Shown piece by piece: positions 36,305 to 43,800 of a stretch of DNA of 64,000 bases. Position numbers and translations under genes: made by a program. A model generated the notes under the pieces. That model had not been told where the DNA came from. It did no database searches and saw only the letters and a program-made list of their open reading frames with translations. The stretch is from Bacteroidia bacterium (GTDB lineage: Bacteria; Bacteroidota; Bacteroidia; JAIBAJ01): the NCBI GenBank assembly GCA_019695265.1, contig JAIBAJ010000007.1:1-64000 (forward strand). The letters are read 5' to 3'. Position 1 is the first letter of the stretch. Every line of letters starts with the position of its first letter.

Positions 36305-36823
36305 TTACCAGTTGGCAATGCTTGCATTAAACACATCTTGAATTAACTGTTGCTTAATTTCATCAATTAATGCAGACTCTACGCTGGAAAGACTTGTTTT
36401 ACTATCGTAATCGGCAAACCGGGTAAAGGATTTTTCAAAGTCTTGCCTATCGTCTTTATTATTGGTAAATTTAACTGAAATAGTAATGGTTAATCTGTTT
36501 TGAGAAGCTGTTTCATTTCCTTGAATAGCGATTGGTGCGGTAACATAATTAGTTATTTGACCTTCGAAATGCAAATCACCTCCATTTCGAACCAAGGTTA
36601 AGGAGGTTTGGCTATTTAATTTATCTTTTAAAGCCTCTGTGATAGTTTGCTGCAAATTGGGAGGAGAAAGTGGAGCTACATTGGAAAAAAACTTCACATC
36701 TACGGTTTTCACATCCGGGGCGATACTAGCACCGGTAAAAGAATACACTCCACAGGAAGTAAAACCAAGTAAACCCAGGCAAACTGTGAAAAAAATTAAG
36801 CGATATCGAATTGAAGCAATCAA
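36305..36823 (-). CDS. lptE: LptE-like LPS-assembly lipoprotein
   Basis: 172 residues. MIASIRYRLIFFTVCLGLLGFTSC is a lipoprotein signal (lipobox FTSC). The mature part follows the LptE fold: GVYSFTGASIAPDVKTVDVK near the N-terminus, NLQQTITEALKDKLNSQ and ENETASQNRLTITISVKFTN as strands. LptE plugs the LptD barrel and helps insert LPS in the outer membrane. It overlaps the prenyltransferase stop by 4 nt (ATGA), so translation is coupled. Confidence 0.85.
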   Translation of the reverse strand: MIASIRYRLIFFTVCLGLLGFTSCGVYSFTGASIAPDVKTVDVKFFSNVAPLSPPNLQQTITEALKDKLNSQTSLTLVRNGGDLHFEGQITNYVTAPIAIQGNETASQNRLTITISVKFTNNKDDRQDFEKSFTRFADYDSKTSLSSVESALIDEIKQQLIQDVFNASIANW

Positions 36824-37782
36824 TGTTCGCGATTAATAAGAAGCTCAAAAAACTCCAACAGTTTTGACTTTCTATCGGCGGGAATATCCATAGAACGAAT
36901 TATTCCTAAACCATGGTCGAAATATTCTTTCATTTTTCTGGTTGCCAGGTCCTTAATACTTAATTGATTATAAATATCTTTAACTGCCTTTACCTTTTCA
37001 TTTGGTTCAAAATGGGCAGCATTAATATGGTACATTAAAGTATCCAGCACTTCACCTTGGGCCAATTCAAGAGCCTTAATAAGCAGGTAGGTCTTTTTGT
37101 TAGAAATAATATCTCCACCCATTTGCTTTCCTACTTTATTTGGGTCGCCAAAAACATCCAAAATATCATCATGGAGTTGAAAACCTATTCCCAATTCGGT
37201 TCCGGCTTTGTACAATTTTTCTTGATTTTCGACTGAAGCATTGGCTGTAATAGCACCCATTTTCAAGGAGGCCGCCAGAAGCACCGATGTTTTCATTTCG
37301 ATCATTTGAAGATAATCGGAAATACTCACATCGTTTCTACGTTCAAAATCCATATCCATTTGTTGGCCTTCGCAAACAAGAATACCGGTTTCGGTAAAGC
37401 ATTGGGCCAATGTTTGAAAATGCGGACCTTTGGATAGTATCGAATACGCTAACATCAGCATGGCATCGCCGCTGAGAATTGCTGCGTTGGAACCAAATTC
37501 ATACCAAACACTAGGTTTACCACGACGAGTTGGAGCGTTGTCCATGATATCATCGTGTAATAAGGTAAAGTTATGAAACATCTCAACTGATGCAGCGGCG
37601 TGCAAAGCATCGTTTTCGTTACCACCCATGCAATAATTTCCGAGCAGTACCAGGGTTGGCCTCATTCGTTTACCACCTACTTCGAGGGCGTAGGCTGCCG
37701 GCGTATATAAACCTTTGGGTTTTCTATCCAAGCATTCAGACAATACTTTTTCAACTTTAACAAGGCTTTGGTTTAAATCCAT
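36820..37782 (-). CDS. Polyprenyl diphosphate synthase (FPP/GGPP type)
   Basis: 320 residues. First Asp-rich motif DDIMDNAPTRRGKPS near 85-98, second Asp-rich motif FQLHDDILDVFGDP near 210, GGKRMRPTLVLLG at 32-44 and MKTSVLLAASLKMGAI near 162. It condenses isopentenyl diphosphate units to C15-C20 products for quinone, lipid-carrier or hopanoid precursors; product length cannot be read confidently. It is the first gene of the operon with lptE, the TPR protein and secG. The -7 box TATTTTTG lies 5 nt before its ATG. Confidence 0.93.
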   Translation of the reverse strand: MDLNQSLVKVEKVLSECLDRKPKGLYTPAAYALEVGGKRMRPTLVLLGNYCMGGNENDALHAAASVEMFHNFTLLHDDIMDNAPTRRGKPSVWYEFGSNAAILSGDAMLMLAYSILSKGPHFQTLAQCFTETGILVCEGQQMDMDFERRNDVSISDYLQMIEMKTSVLLAASLKMGAITANASVENQEKLYKAGTELGIGFQLHDDILDVFGDPNKVGKQMGGDIISNKKTYLLIKALELAQGEVLDTLMYHINAAHFEPNEKVKAVKDIYNQLSIKDLATRKMKEYFDHGLGIIRSMDIPADRKSKLLEFFELLINREH

Positions 37783-37787
37783 GGCGA

Positions 37788-37795
37788 CAAAAATA
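37788..37795 (-). promoter_or_regulatory. -7 box of the prenyltransferase operon
   Basis: TATTTTTG on the minus strand, TCGCC to the ATG at 37782; leaderless candidate. Confidence 0.55.
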
Positions 37796-38057
37796 GGTTA
37801 ATTAGGCTTTTGATAGGAAACGATGAGGTATGAAAATTTCATTAAATAAATTCGGAACGGAAAAAGCTGGGTAATAGTTCAGAGAATTCCAAAACAGAGA
37901 TTAGTTCGGGTAAAAATTTGAAGAAACAGTTGTTGATTATTTCACAAATAATAATTGGCATAACAGCCGTAAAAAGGGGAAATAAGAAGGAATACAAGAA
38001 GCCCTAAAAGAAAGAATTATACCTTGGAAACAAGTGGATGAAAAACGAATGGTTGGG

Positions 38058-38209
38058 TTTGCACCTCGGGCAACGATTGAGGCAAGTAGCTCCAATAACG
38101 CAGCGTTTAGCGGAGTTATTGGACTACAGCCGAAAGCGTGACCTGAACGCCTTTCGAAAACCGTTGAATATTGCCCAAATCGATTTAGGCGTGAAGGGGC
38201 CCGCCAAAT
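38058..38209 (+). repeat. Structured intergenic repeat, copy G (type 1)
   Basis: TTTGCACC start, block CGGGCAACGATTGAGGC, and a long continuous stem GTAG-C-TCCAATAAC paired with GTTATTGGA-CTAC, which replaces the CCCACAG/GAGGA loop of other copies. 3' helix ACGCC...GGCGT, end GGGGCCCGCCAAAT. It ends 28 nt from the stop of the epimerase. About 270 nt of featureless DNA separate it from the prenyltransferase start. Confidence 0.9.
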
Positions 38210-38237
38210 TAAAATAAATTAAAAAGAAAAGATAATT

Positions 38238-39179
38238 TTAATGCGCAGAAACAAATTGACCGCGTTCGATAACCATTCTAATTCCGTCTTCAAACTTAGT
38301 AACAGGTCGACCGAGTAGCTCTTCCATTTTAGTGGTATCGGGTTGGCGGCGAGTCATATCGCCTTCTTCGAGCGGGGGCAAATTGCGCAAATTGGAGGAA
38401 GAACCGGTAACTTGAATGATGGTATTAGCCAATTCGAGGATAGATATTTCGTCCTTACCTCCAATGTTCACTACATCATTAACGAATTTGTTTTTATAGA
38501 AAGCGTTTAAGCAGGCATCGACATTATCGTCGATGTAGCAGAAAGTACGGGTTTGACTTCCATCGCCATAAATGGTAATTGGGTCATTTTGCAAAGCCAT
38601 GGAAATGAATTTAGACATTACGAAATCCTTACTTTGCTGAGGTCCGTAGGTATTAAAGAATCGGAAAATAGTAAATTCGAGACCGTATTCTTTGTAGAAA
38701 GAGCGGAGGTAAGCTTCACCGACATTTTTCACAATTGCGTAAGGAAGACGGCTATTGAGAGGCGTAGTATGTTCATTTTGAGGAAACTCAACCGGTTCGC
38801 CATAAACTTCGGACGAAGATGAGTAGTAAACGCGTTTAACACCCGTATTTTTACTGAGGATTAGTACATTGTTGATACCGGTAATATCATTTAAAACCAT
38901 TACCGGGTGAGACAAGGTACGTTTAACCCCAACGAGGGCGGCATAATGAAACACAAAATCGAAGCGATAGGCATAAAAAACGCTGGAGATATCCTTAAAA
39001 TCGTTGACATCGCATTTAATAAACTTGATATTGTTATAGGGTGTATGGGGTAATTTCTTCAGACTACCGGTAATCAGGTTATCAACGATTACTACGTGGT
39101 TATCGGGGTTGGAAGCGAGCTTTTCGGCCAATGCACTTCCGACAAATCCGGCTCCACCTGTAACTAAAATGCTTGTCAT
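38238..39179 (-). CDS. NAD-dependent nucleotide-sugar epimerase/dehydratase
   Basis: 313 residues from the ATG at 39179 (MTSILVTGGAGFVGSALAEK); the longer frame to 39215 adds 12 unlikely codons. Rossmann motif GGAGFVG, substrate-binding SSSEVYGEPVEF, catalytic YxxxK in LPYAIVKNVGEAYL, and FRFFNTYGPQQSKDFVMSKF and DGSQTRTFCYIDD blocks. It belongs to the extended SDR group (UDP-glucose 4-epimerase or UDP-glucuronate decarboxylase-like). The gene is divergent from the Wzz/ligase cluster and probably supplies sugars for it. Confidence 0.9.
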   Translation of the reverse strand: MTSILVTGGAGFVGSALAEKLASNPDNHVVIVDNLITGSLKKLPHTPYNNIKFIKCDVNDFKDISSVFYAYRFDFVFHYAALVGVKRTLSHPVMVLNDITGINNVLILSKNTGVKRVYYSSSSEVYGEPVEFPQNEHTTPLNSRLPYAIVKNVGEAYLRSFYKEYGLEFTIFRFFNTYGPQQSKDFVMSKFISMALQNDPITIYGDGSQTRTFCYIDDNVDACLNAFYKNKFVNDVVNIGGKDEISILELANTIIQVTGSSSNLRNLPPLEEGDMTRRQPDTTKMEELLGRPVTKFEDGIRMVIERGQFVSAH

Positions 39180-39297
39180 GTTTGTCGATTTCGGGTATAA
39201 AAGTAGTTGTTTCAAATATTCATTGACAAATTTTGGAAGGAATTAAATAAGTTTTCCATTATTTGCATAGAGAGGTCAACCAAAAAGCGGAACGCAT

Positions 39298-39305
39298 TAC
39301 ATTTG
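39298..39305 (+). promoter_or_regulatory. -7 box of the Wzz operon
   Basis: TACATTTG, exact consensus, 31 nt before the ATG at 39337. Confidence 0.6.
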
Positions 39306-39336
39306 TGGTTCTAAATTTTTGTACCTGTAAAATTAA

Positions 39337-40368
39337 ATGCAAGAGCATCCAAAGTCCGACTATAGCTTCGAATCTACCGACTTCATTTTGTTTTTAGATA
39401 AATGGAAAAAGCCGTTAGGAATATTGATAGGCATCTGTATCGTAGTTACCTTTATATTTACTGAACCTTACTTTATTAAGCCCAAATTCAAATCGACAGT
39501 TGTTTTATTTCCGGCAAATACCAACTCTATTTCCAAGGTATTGATATCGGAAAACGGATCGGCGAAGGAGGATGTATTGCAATTTGGGGAGGAGGAGCAA
39601 GCAGAGCAATTGCTTCAAATATTAAATTCGGATGAAATCAGGAATCGGGTAATTCAGAAATTTGACCTGATGAAGCATTATGATATTGACACTTCCAATC
39701 GATACAAATACACCTTGCTTCAAAAGGAATATGAAGGAAATATCAGTTTTAGAAGAACTGAATTTATGAGTGTGGAAATTGAGGTATTTGATACAGATCC
39801 ACAAATTGCAGCAGATATGGCCAATGATATTGCTGCATTATTGGATACGGTGAAAAACCGTATGCAAAAGGAAAGGGCATTTAAGGCTATGAAAATTGCC
39901 GAGGCCGAATATTTTGACATGAAGAATTACATTAAAAGTTTAGAGGACAGTTTAGATGCTTTAAGAAGAATAGGTGTGAATGATTACGAATCGCAGGTAG
40001 AGCGACTGTACGAAGCATACGGAAAAGCAGTATTAGATGGAAAAAAAGAAGCTGCTACAAAACTCGAAGGACAAATAAAAATTGTTTCGCAATATGGAGG
40101 AGCTTATGTATCGATTCGGGATATTTTAGAAAATGAAAAGAAGCAATTAACCCATTTAAGGGCCAAATACCATGAGGCAAAAATTGATGCTGAACAAACC
40201 TTACCTCATAAATTTATTGTAAACAATGCAACAAAGGCAGAAAAGAAATCTTATCCGATACGTTGGTTAATAATGGTTATATCTGTTTTTTCCACCTTGG
40301 TAATGGGAATTTTGTCAATATTGATTTATGAAAAGTTTAAAAACATTAAAGCCCTAAAACAACAATAA
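39337..40368 (+). CDS. Wzz-like polysaccharide chain-length protein, paralogue 1
   Basis: 343 residues. First membrane helix PLGILIGICIVVTFIFTEPY at 30-49, a periplasmic domain of about 240 residues rich in heptads (MKIAEAEYFDMKNYIKSLED), and a second helix WLIMVISVFSTLVMGILSI near 310 preceded by KKSYPIR, the usual position of the Wzz PxxPxxP-type block. It controls the length of surface polysaccharide. No kinase domain is attached. The next gene is a paralogue 3 nt downstream, so both may form a hetero-oligomer. Confidence 0.82.
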   Translation: MQEHPKSDYSFESTDFILFLDKWKKPLGILIGICIVVTFIFTEPYFIKPKFKSTVVLFPANTNSISKVLISENGSAKEDVLQFGEEEQAEQLLQILNSDEIRNRVIQKFDLMKHYDIDTSNRYKYTLLQKEYEGNISFRRTEFMSVEIEVFDTDPQIAADMANDIAALLDTVKNRMQKERAFKAMKIAEAEYFDMKNYIKSLEDSLDALRRIGVNDYESQVERLYEAYGKAVLDGKKEAATKLEGQIKIVSQYGGAYVSIRDILENEKKQLTHLRAKYHEAKIDAEQTLPHKFIVNNATKAEKKSYPIRWLIMVISVFSTLVMGILSILIYEKFKNIKALKQQ

Positions 40369-40371
40369 GGT

Positions 40372-41316
40372 ATGGCAAATCAAGAAAAATCCTTGTTCGA
40401 CATTGTCATAAAGTGGCAAAAGGCGCTTTTGGTAATTGGTTTATTGGCAGTGGTTTTATCGGCCATATTTTCCAGTTCTTGGTTCATTACGCCTTTGTAT
40501 AAATCGACAGCAGTTTTGTATCCGGCAAATATTATTCCATTTGGATCGGAGTCTGAAACTGAACAAATGATACAAGTTTTGCAATCGGATGCCATTTCAG
40601 ATAGTTTAATTAACATTTTTCAATTGTATAAACATTATGGAATTGATTCCACTACAGATCCATTTCATCGTACCCATTTATTGGAGCAGTTTCATGACAA
40701 TGTTTTAGTAAAGAAAACGGAGTATGAATCGGTACAGATTGATATATTGGATAAAGATCCCAAGGTTGCTTCGGAAATGGCCGGATCCATGATTCGTTTA
40801 TTTGATGCCAAAGAGCAACAACTACAAAAACAGAAAGCAACAGAAAAGTATATTGTAGTTAAAAACCAATTGACCCGATTGCAAACAGAAATGGATTCGA
40901 TGGAATTAATTGTGCAAGGGATGCGAACGGATGATGGATTGTTGGATTATAGCTTACAAACGGAATATGCCATGCGCAATTATTTAAAAAGTGTTTCAGA
41001 ACGTGGATCCGGTAAGAATTTAGAAGCATTCCTGGAAAAACTAAAATCGAAAGGAGGAAAATTTTTAATTATCACAGAAAATCTTTGGAGAATGCGTTCA
41101 CAATATGCCGATTTAAAGGAAAAACACGATGAGGCATTGAAGGAAGTGAACAAGAAATTGACCTACAGCAATGTGGTGGTTAAGCCATTTGCTGCTGATA
41201 AGAAATCCTATCCTGTTCGTTGGTTAATAGTTGTAACAACCTTAATAAGCAGTTGGCTGCTTTCAATCATTGTAATTTCCGCTTTGGAAAACTACAGGCA
41301 AAATGCCCATGAATAA
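40372..41316 (+). CDS. Wzz-like polysaccharide chain-length protein, paralogue 2
   Basis: 314 residues with the same plan as its upstream neighbour: helix QKALLVIGLLAVVLSAIFSS, the matched start SSWFITPLYKSTAVLYPANI against the neighbour's ending YFIKPKFKSTVVLFPAN, and a coiled-coil periplasmic region, then KKSYPVRWLIVVTTLISSWL. The two arose by duplication. It overlaps the next gene by 14 nt. Function as for paralogue 1, but with its own specificity or as a partner; both assignments rest on topology. Confidence 0.8.
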   Translation: MANQEKSLFDIVIKWQKALLVIGLLAVVLSAIFSSSWFITPLYKSTAVLYPANIIPFGSESETEQMIQVLQSDAISDSLINIFQLYKHYGIDSTTDPFHRTHLLEQFHDNVLVKKTEYESVQIDILDKDPKVASEMAGSMIRLFDAKEQQLQKQKATEKYIVVKNQLTRLQTEMDSMELIVQGMRTDDGLLDYSLQTEYAMRNYLKSVSERGSGKNLEAFLEKLKSKGGKFLIITENLWRMRSQYADLKEKHDEALKEVNKKLTYSNVVVKPFAADKKSYPVRWLIVVTTLISSWLLSIIVISALENYRQNAHE

Positions 41317-42754
41317 AACATTGGAGTCGAAATGGTTGTATGGTATTGTAGGAGCCTTTATCCTCATCAATACCATCTTGGTTTCGATGGAATTTTTCTA
41401 CCTTCCGGTATTACCAGTGGCATTGGGTATTGTTTTATTAGCCTTATTGGCACTAGACAAGCTGGTTTTATTAATCGTATTTTGTACTCCTCTTGCAGTT
41501 AACATTACCAATATCGGAGGAGGCGTAGGAATGTCTATTCCAACGGATCCACTTTTGTTTGGAGCCATGTTGATTTTTTTTATCAAGCTGCTTATGTCGG
41601 GCAGGTTTGACAAGAAAATACTTGCTCATCCAATTACAATTGCCATATTAATAAATATTGCCTGGTTGGGTATTACCTCCTTTTCAAGCAGTTTACCGGT
41701 GGTATCATTCAAGTATTTATTATCTCGGATGTGGTTTGTAATAACTTACTACTTTTTAGCATCTCAGCTTTTTAAGAAAGAAAAATCGTTGTTTTCATAT
41801 TGGTGGTTTTATTTAATTCCGTTTATGGGAATTATTGGATACACTGTCTTCCGTCATTACACGTTTGGTTTTGATCAACAATCGGCTAATTGGGTAATGT
41901 CGCCCTTTTATAATGACCATACCGTTTATGGTGCTATTTTGGCTATGTTTTTCCCCTTATTGATTTTTTATACAGTTTCCGGTTATTATTCTCCGTCTAC
42001 CAGGGTTTTTGTTGCCATCGTTTTGGTCATCTATACTATTGCTTTGGTGTTATCCTATACGCGTGCTGCATGGGTAAGTCTGATAGCTGCTTTTGGAGTT
42101 TTTCTGGCAATGAAATTCAGAATTAAGTTTACAACTTTGCTCAGTCTTGGTTCTGTATTTTTAGTTATTCTGGCCTTGTCATGGACTCAGATTCAAATGA
42201 AACTAGAAAAGAATAGACAGGATAGCGCGGATGACTTTTCCAAACACGTAAAGAGTATTTCCAACATTTCTTCTGATGCCAGCAACTTGGAACGTTTAAA
42301 CCGATGGAATTCAGCCTTTAGGATGTTTGAACAACGTCCGTTTATGGGTTGGGGTCCGGGAACTTATGCTTTTAAATATGCCCCATTTCAATTGAGCAAA
42401 GACAAAACCATTATTAGCACTAATGCCGGTGATTTAGGAAATGCTCATAGTGAATATATTGGACCATTAGCAGAAAGCGGAGTATTTGGAATGACTACCT
42501 TTATTTTAATTCTGATTACCAGCCTATATACCGGAATTACTTTGTATTTTAAGGTAACGGATTTATATATGAAGGGGTTGGTGATGTCAATTACCTTAGG
42601 TTTAATTACCTACTATATTCATGGGTTTCTGAATAACTTTTTAGATACAGATAAGGCATCTTGTCCATTTTGGGGATTTATGGCCATGTTAGTCATGATA
42701 GATGTTTATCATATTCCATCCAGGCAAGTTGAACAAGTTAATGAAGTAGATTAA
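41303..42754 (+). CDS. O-antigen ligase/polymerase-like membrane protein
   Basis: 483 residues with about 11-12 predicted membrane helices (ALGIVLLALLALDKLVLLIV, VAIVLVIYTIALVLSY). The Wzy_C block is visible in the large loop: ERLNRWNSAFRMFEQRPFMG then GWGPGTYAFKYAPFQ and AHSEYIGPLAESGVFGM. The protein joins or extends O-antigen or exopolysaccharide chains at the inner membrane; ligase and polymerase cannot be separated by sequence. The ATG at 41303 or 41309 is used; it overlaps the second Wzz gene, so expression is coupled. Confidence 0.85.
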   Translation: MPMNKTLESKWLYGIVGAFILINTILVSMEFFYLPVLPVALGIVLLALLALDKLVLLIVFCTPLAVNITNIGGGVGMSIPTDPLLFGAMLIFFIKLLMSGRFDKKILAHPITIAILINIAWLGITSFSSSLPVVSFKYLLSRMWFVITYYFLASQLFKKEKSLFSYWWFYLIPFMGIIGYTVFRHYTFGFDQQSANWVMSPFYNDHTVYGAILAMFFPLLIFYTVSGYYSPSTRVFVAIVLVIYTIALVLSYTRAAWVSLIAAFGVFLAMKFRIKFTTLLSLGSVFLVILALSWTQIQMKLEKNRQDSADDFSKHVKSISNISSDASNLERLNRWNSAFRMFEQRPFMGWGPGTYAFKYAPFQLSKDKTIISTNAGDLGNAHSEYIGPLAESGVFGMTTFILILITSLYTGITLYFKVTDLYMKGLVMSITLGLITYYIHGFLNNFLDTDKASCPFWGFMAMLVMIDVYHIPSRQVEQVNEVD

Positions 42755-43746
42755 GATTTTTCCAGGTACTTGACATCCATAGCATCTCTTAATGCATTTC
42801 CAACAGTTGAAAATGCCAAAACAATTAGGAAGACGCAGATACTTGGTGCAAACAAAGCCATACCATTTCCGGCGAAAAGGTAACCGATATGATCTCGTAT
42901 CATATTACCCCAAGTAGGAATTGGAGGCTGGGCACCTAAACCTAAAAAATTTAGTCCACTTTCGAGTAAAATGGCTGATGCGAAATTGGAGCTTGCCAAG
43001 ACCAGAAGAATACCAGATAAATTGGGAAGAATATGAATAAAAATAATGCGCAGGTCGGAATAACCAAAGGAACGACAGGCTTCGATGTATTCTTTTTCAC
43101 GTAGAGATAAAACTTGTCCACGAACCACCCTTGCCACATCCACCCAGGTTGCCAATCCTATGGCTAAGAAGAGAGGTAATAAACCTTTTCCTAAGGCCAT
43201 AGTAATTGCAATTACCAGGAGCATTAATGGTACCGACCATATGACAGTTGTAAACCAACTCAGGCAAGTATCGACCCATCCTCGATAATAACCGGCCAAG
43301 GCTCCTATCAAACATCCCACTAAAAGAGAAATAACAACAGAAACAAAACCAACTGCCAAAGAATATCTTGAACCTAAAACCAAACGACTTAGAACATCCC
43401 GACCAAAGCGATCATTTCCTAACAGGTAGGTTCTTTTATCGAGTTCGGATTCTATTACTGTTTTGGCAACGGGAATATCTGATCCGAACTCAACCCATCC
43501 CCTAGCCGATTTTTCAATGGGTACACCTTCCTTTTCATCCATCAGAAATACCACCGAAGTTAGGGGCTTAAGACCGGATAATTCGGGCAATTGGGTATTG
43601 GCATTTTCCGATTTATCCGGAACAATCCAAGTTGCAAATACAGCTAAAAACAGCCATGCCAAAATAAATCCCAAGGCAATAACCGCCGACCGAATTCGGA
43701 GAAACCTGGACCAAGCCAATTGAAAAGGAGAGTATTGTTTTTTCAA
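42751..43746 (-). CDS. ABC transporter permease, OppC/DppC-like
   Basis: About 331 residues from a TTG at 43746 (LKKQYSPFQLAWSRFLRIRS), which follows the terminator of the protease gene upstream; the frame is open to 43794 only because it runs through that terminator. The EAA loop is REKEYIEACRSFGYSDLRII then HILPNLSGILLV, the standard cytoplasmic coupling motif; six membrane helices surround it. It is the inner-membrane permease of a dipeptide/oligopeptide importer. No OppB, OppD or binding protein is nearby; Bacteroidota often keep these apart. Its stop overlaps that of the ligase gene by 4 nt. Confidence 0.85.
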   Translation of the reverse strand: MKKQYSPFQLAWSRFLRIRSAVIALGFILAWLFLAVFATWIVPDKSENANTQLPELSGLKPLTSVVFLMDEKEGVPIEKSARGWVEFGSDIPVAKTVIESELDKRTYLLGNDRFGRDVLSRLVLGSRYSLAVGFVSVVISLLVGCLIGALAGYYRGWVDTCLSWFTTVIWSVPLMLLVIAITMALGKGLLPLFLAIGLATWVDVARVVRGQVLSLREKEYIEACRSFGYSDLRIIFIHILPNLSGILLVLASSNFASAILLESGLNFLGLGAQPPIPTWGNMIRDHIGYLFAGNGMALFAPSICVFLIVLAFSTVGNALRDAMDVKYLEKS

Positions 43747-43751
43747 AATAA

Positions 43752-43779
43752 AAAAGCCGCACAAATCTGTGCGGCTTTT
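43752..43779 (-). terminator. Terminator of the M43 protease gene
   Basis: Stem AAAAGCCGCACA, loop AATC, TGTGCGGCTTTT, with T-rich tail on the minus strand; symmetrical, so probably active in both directions. Confidence 0.85.
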
Positions 43780-43800
43780 CAATACAAAAATCAAAAAATT

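Noticed and set aside
43747-43794. Longer N-terminus for the ABC permease
   Set aside because: It would translate through an intrinsic terminator; the TTG at 43746 is a better start.
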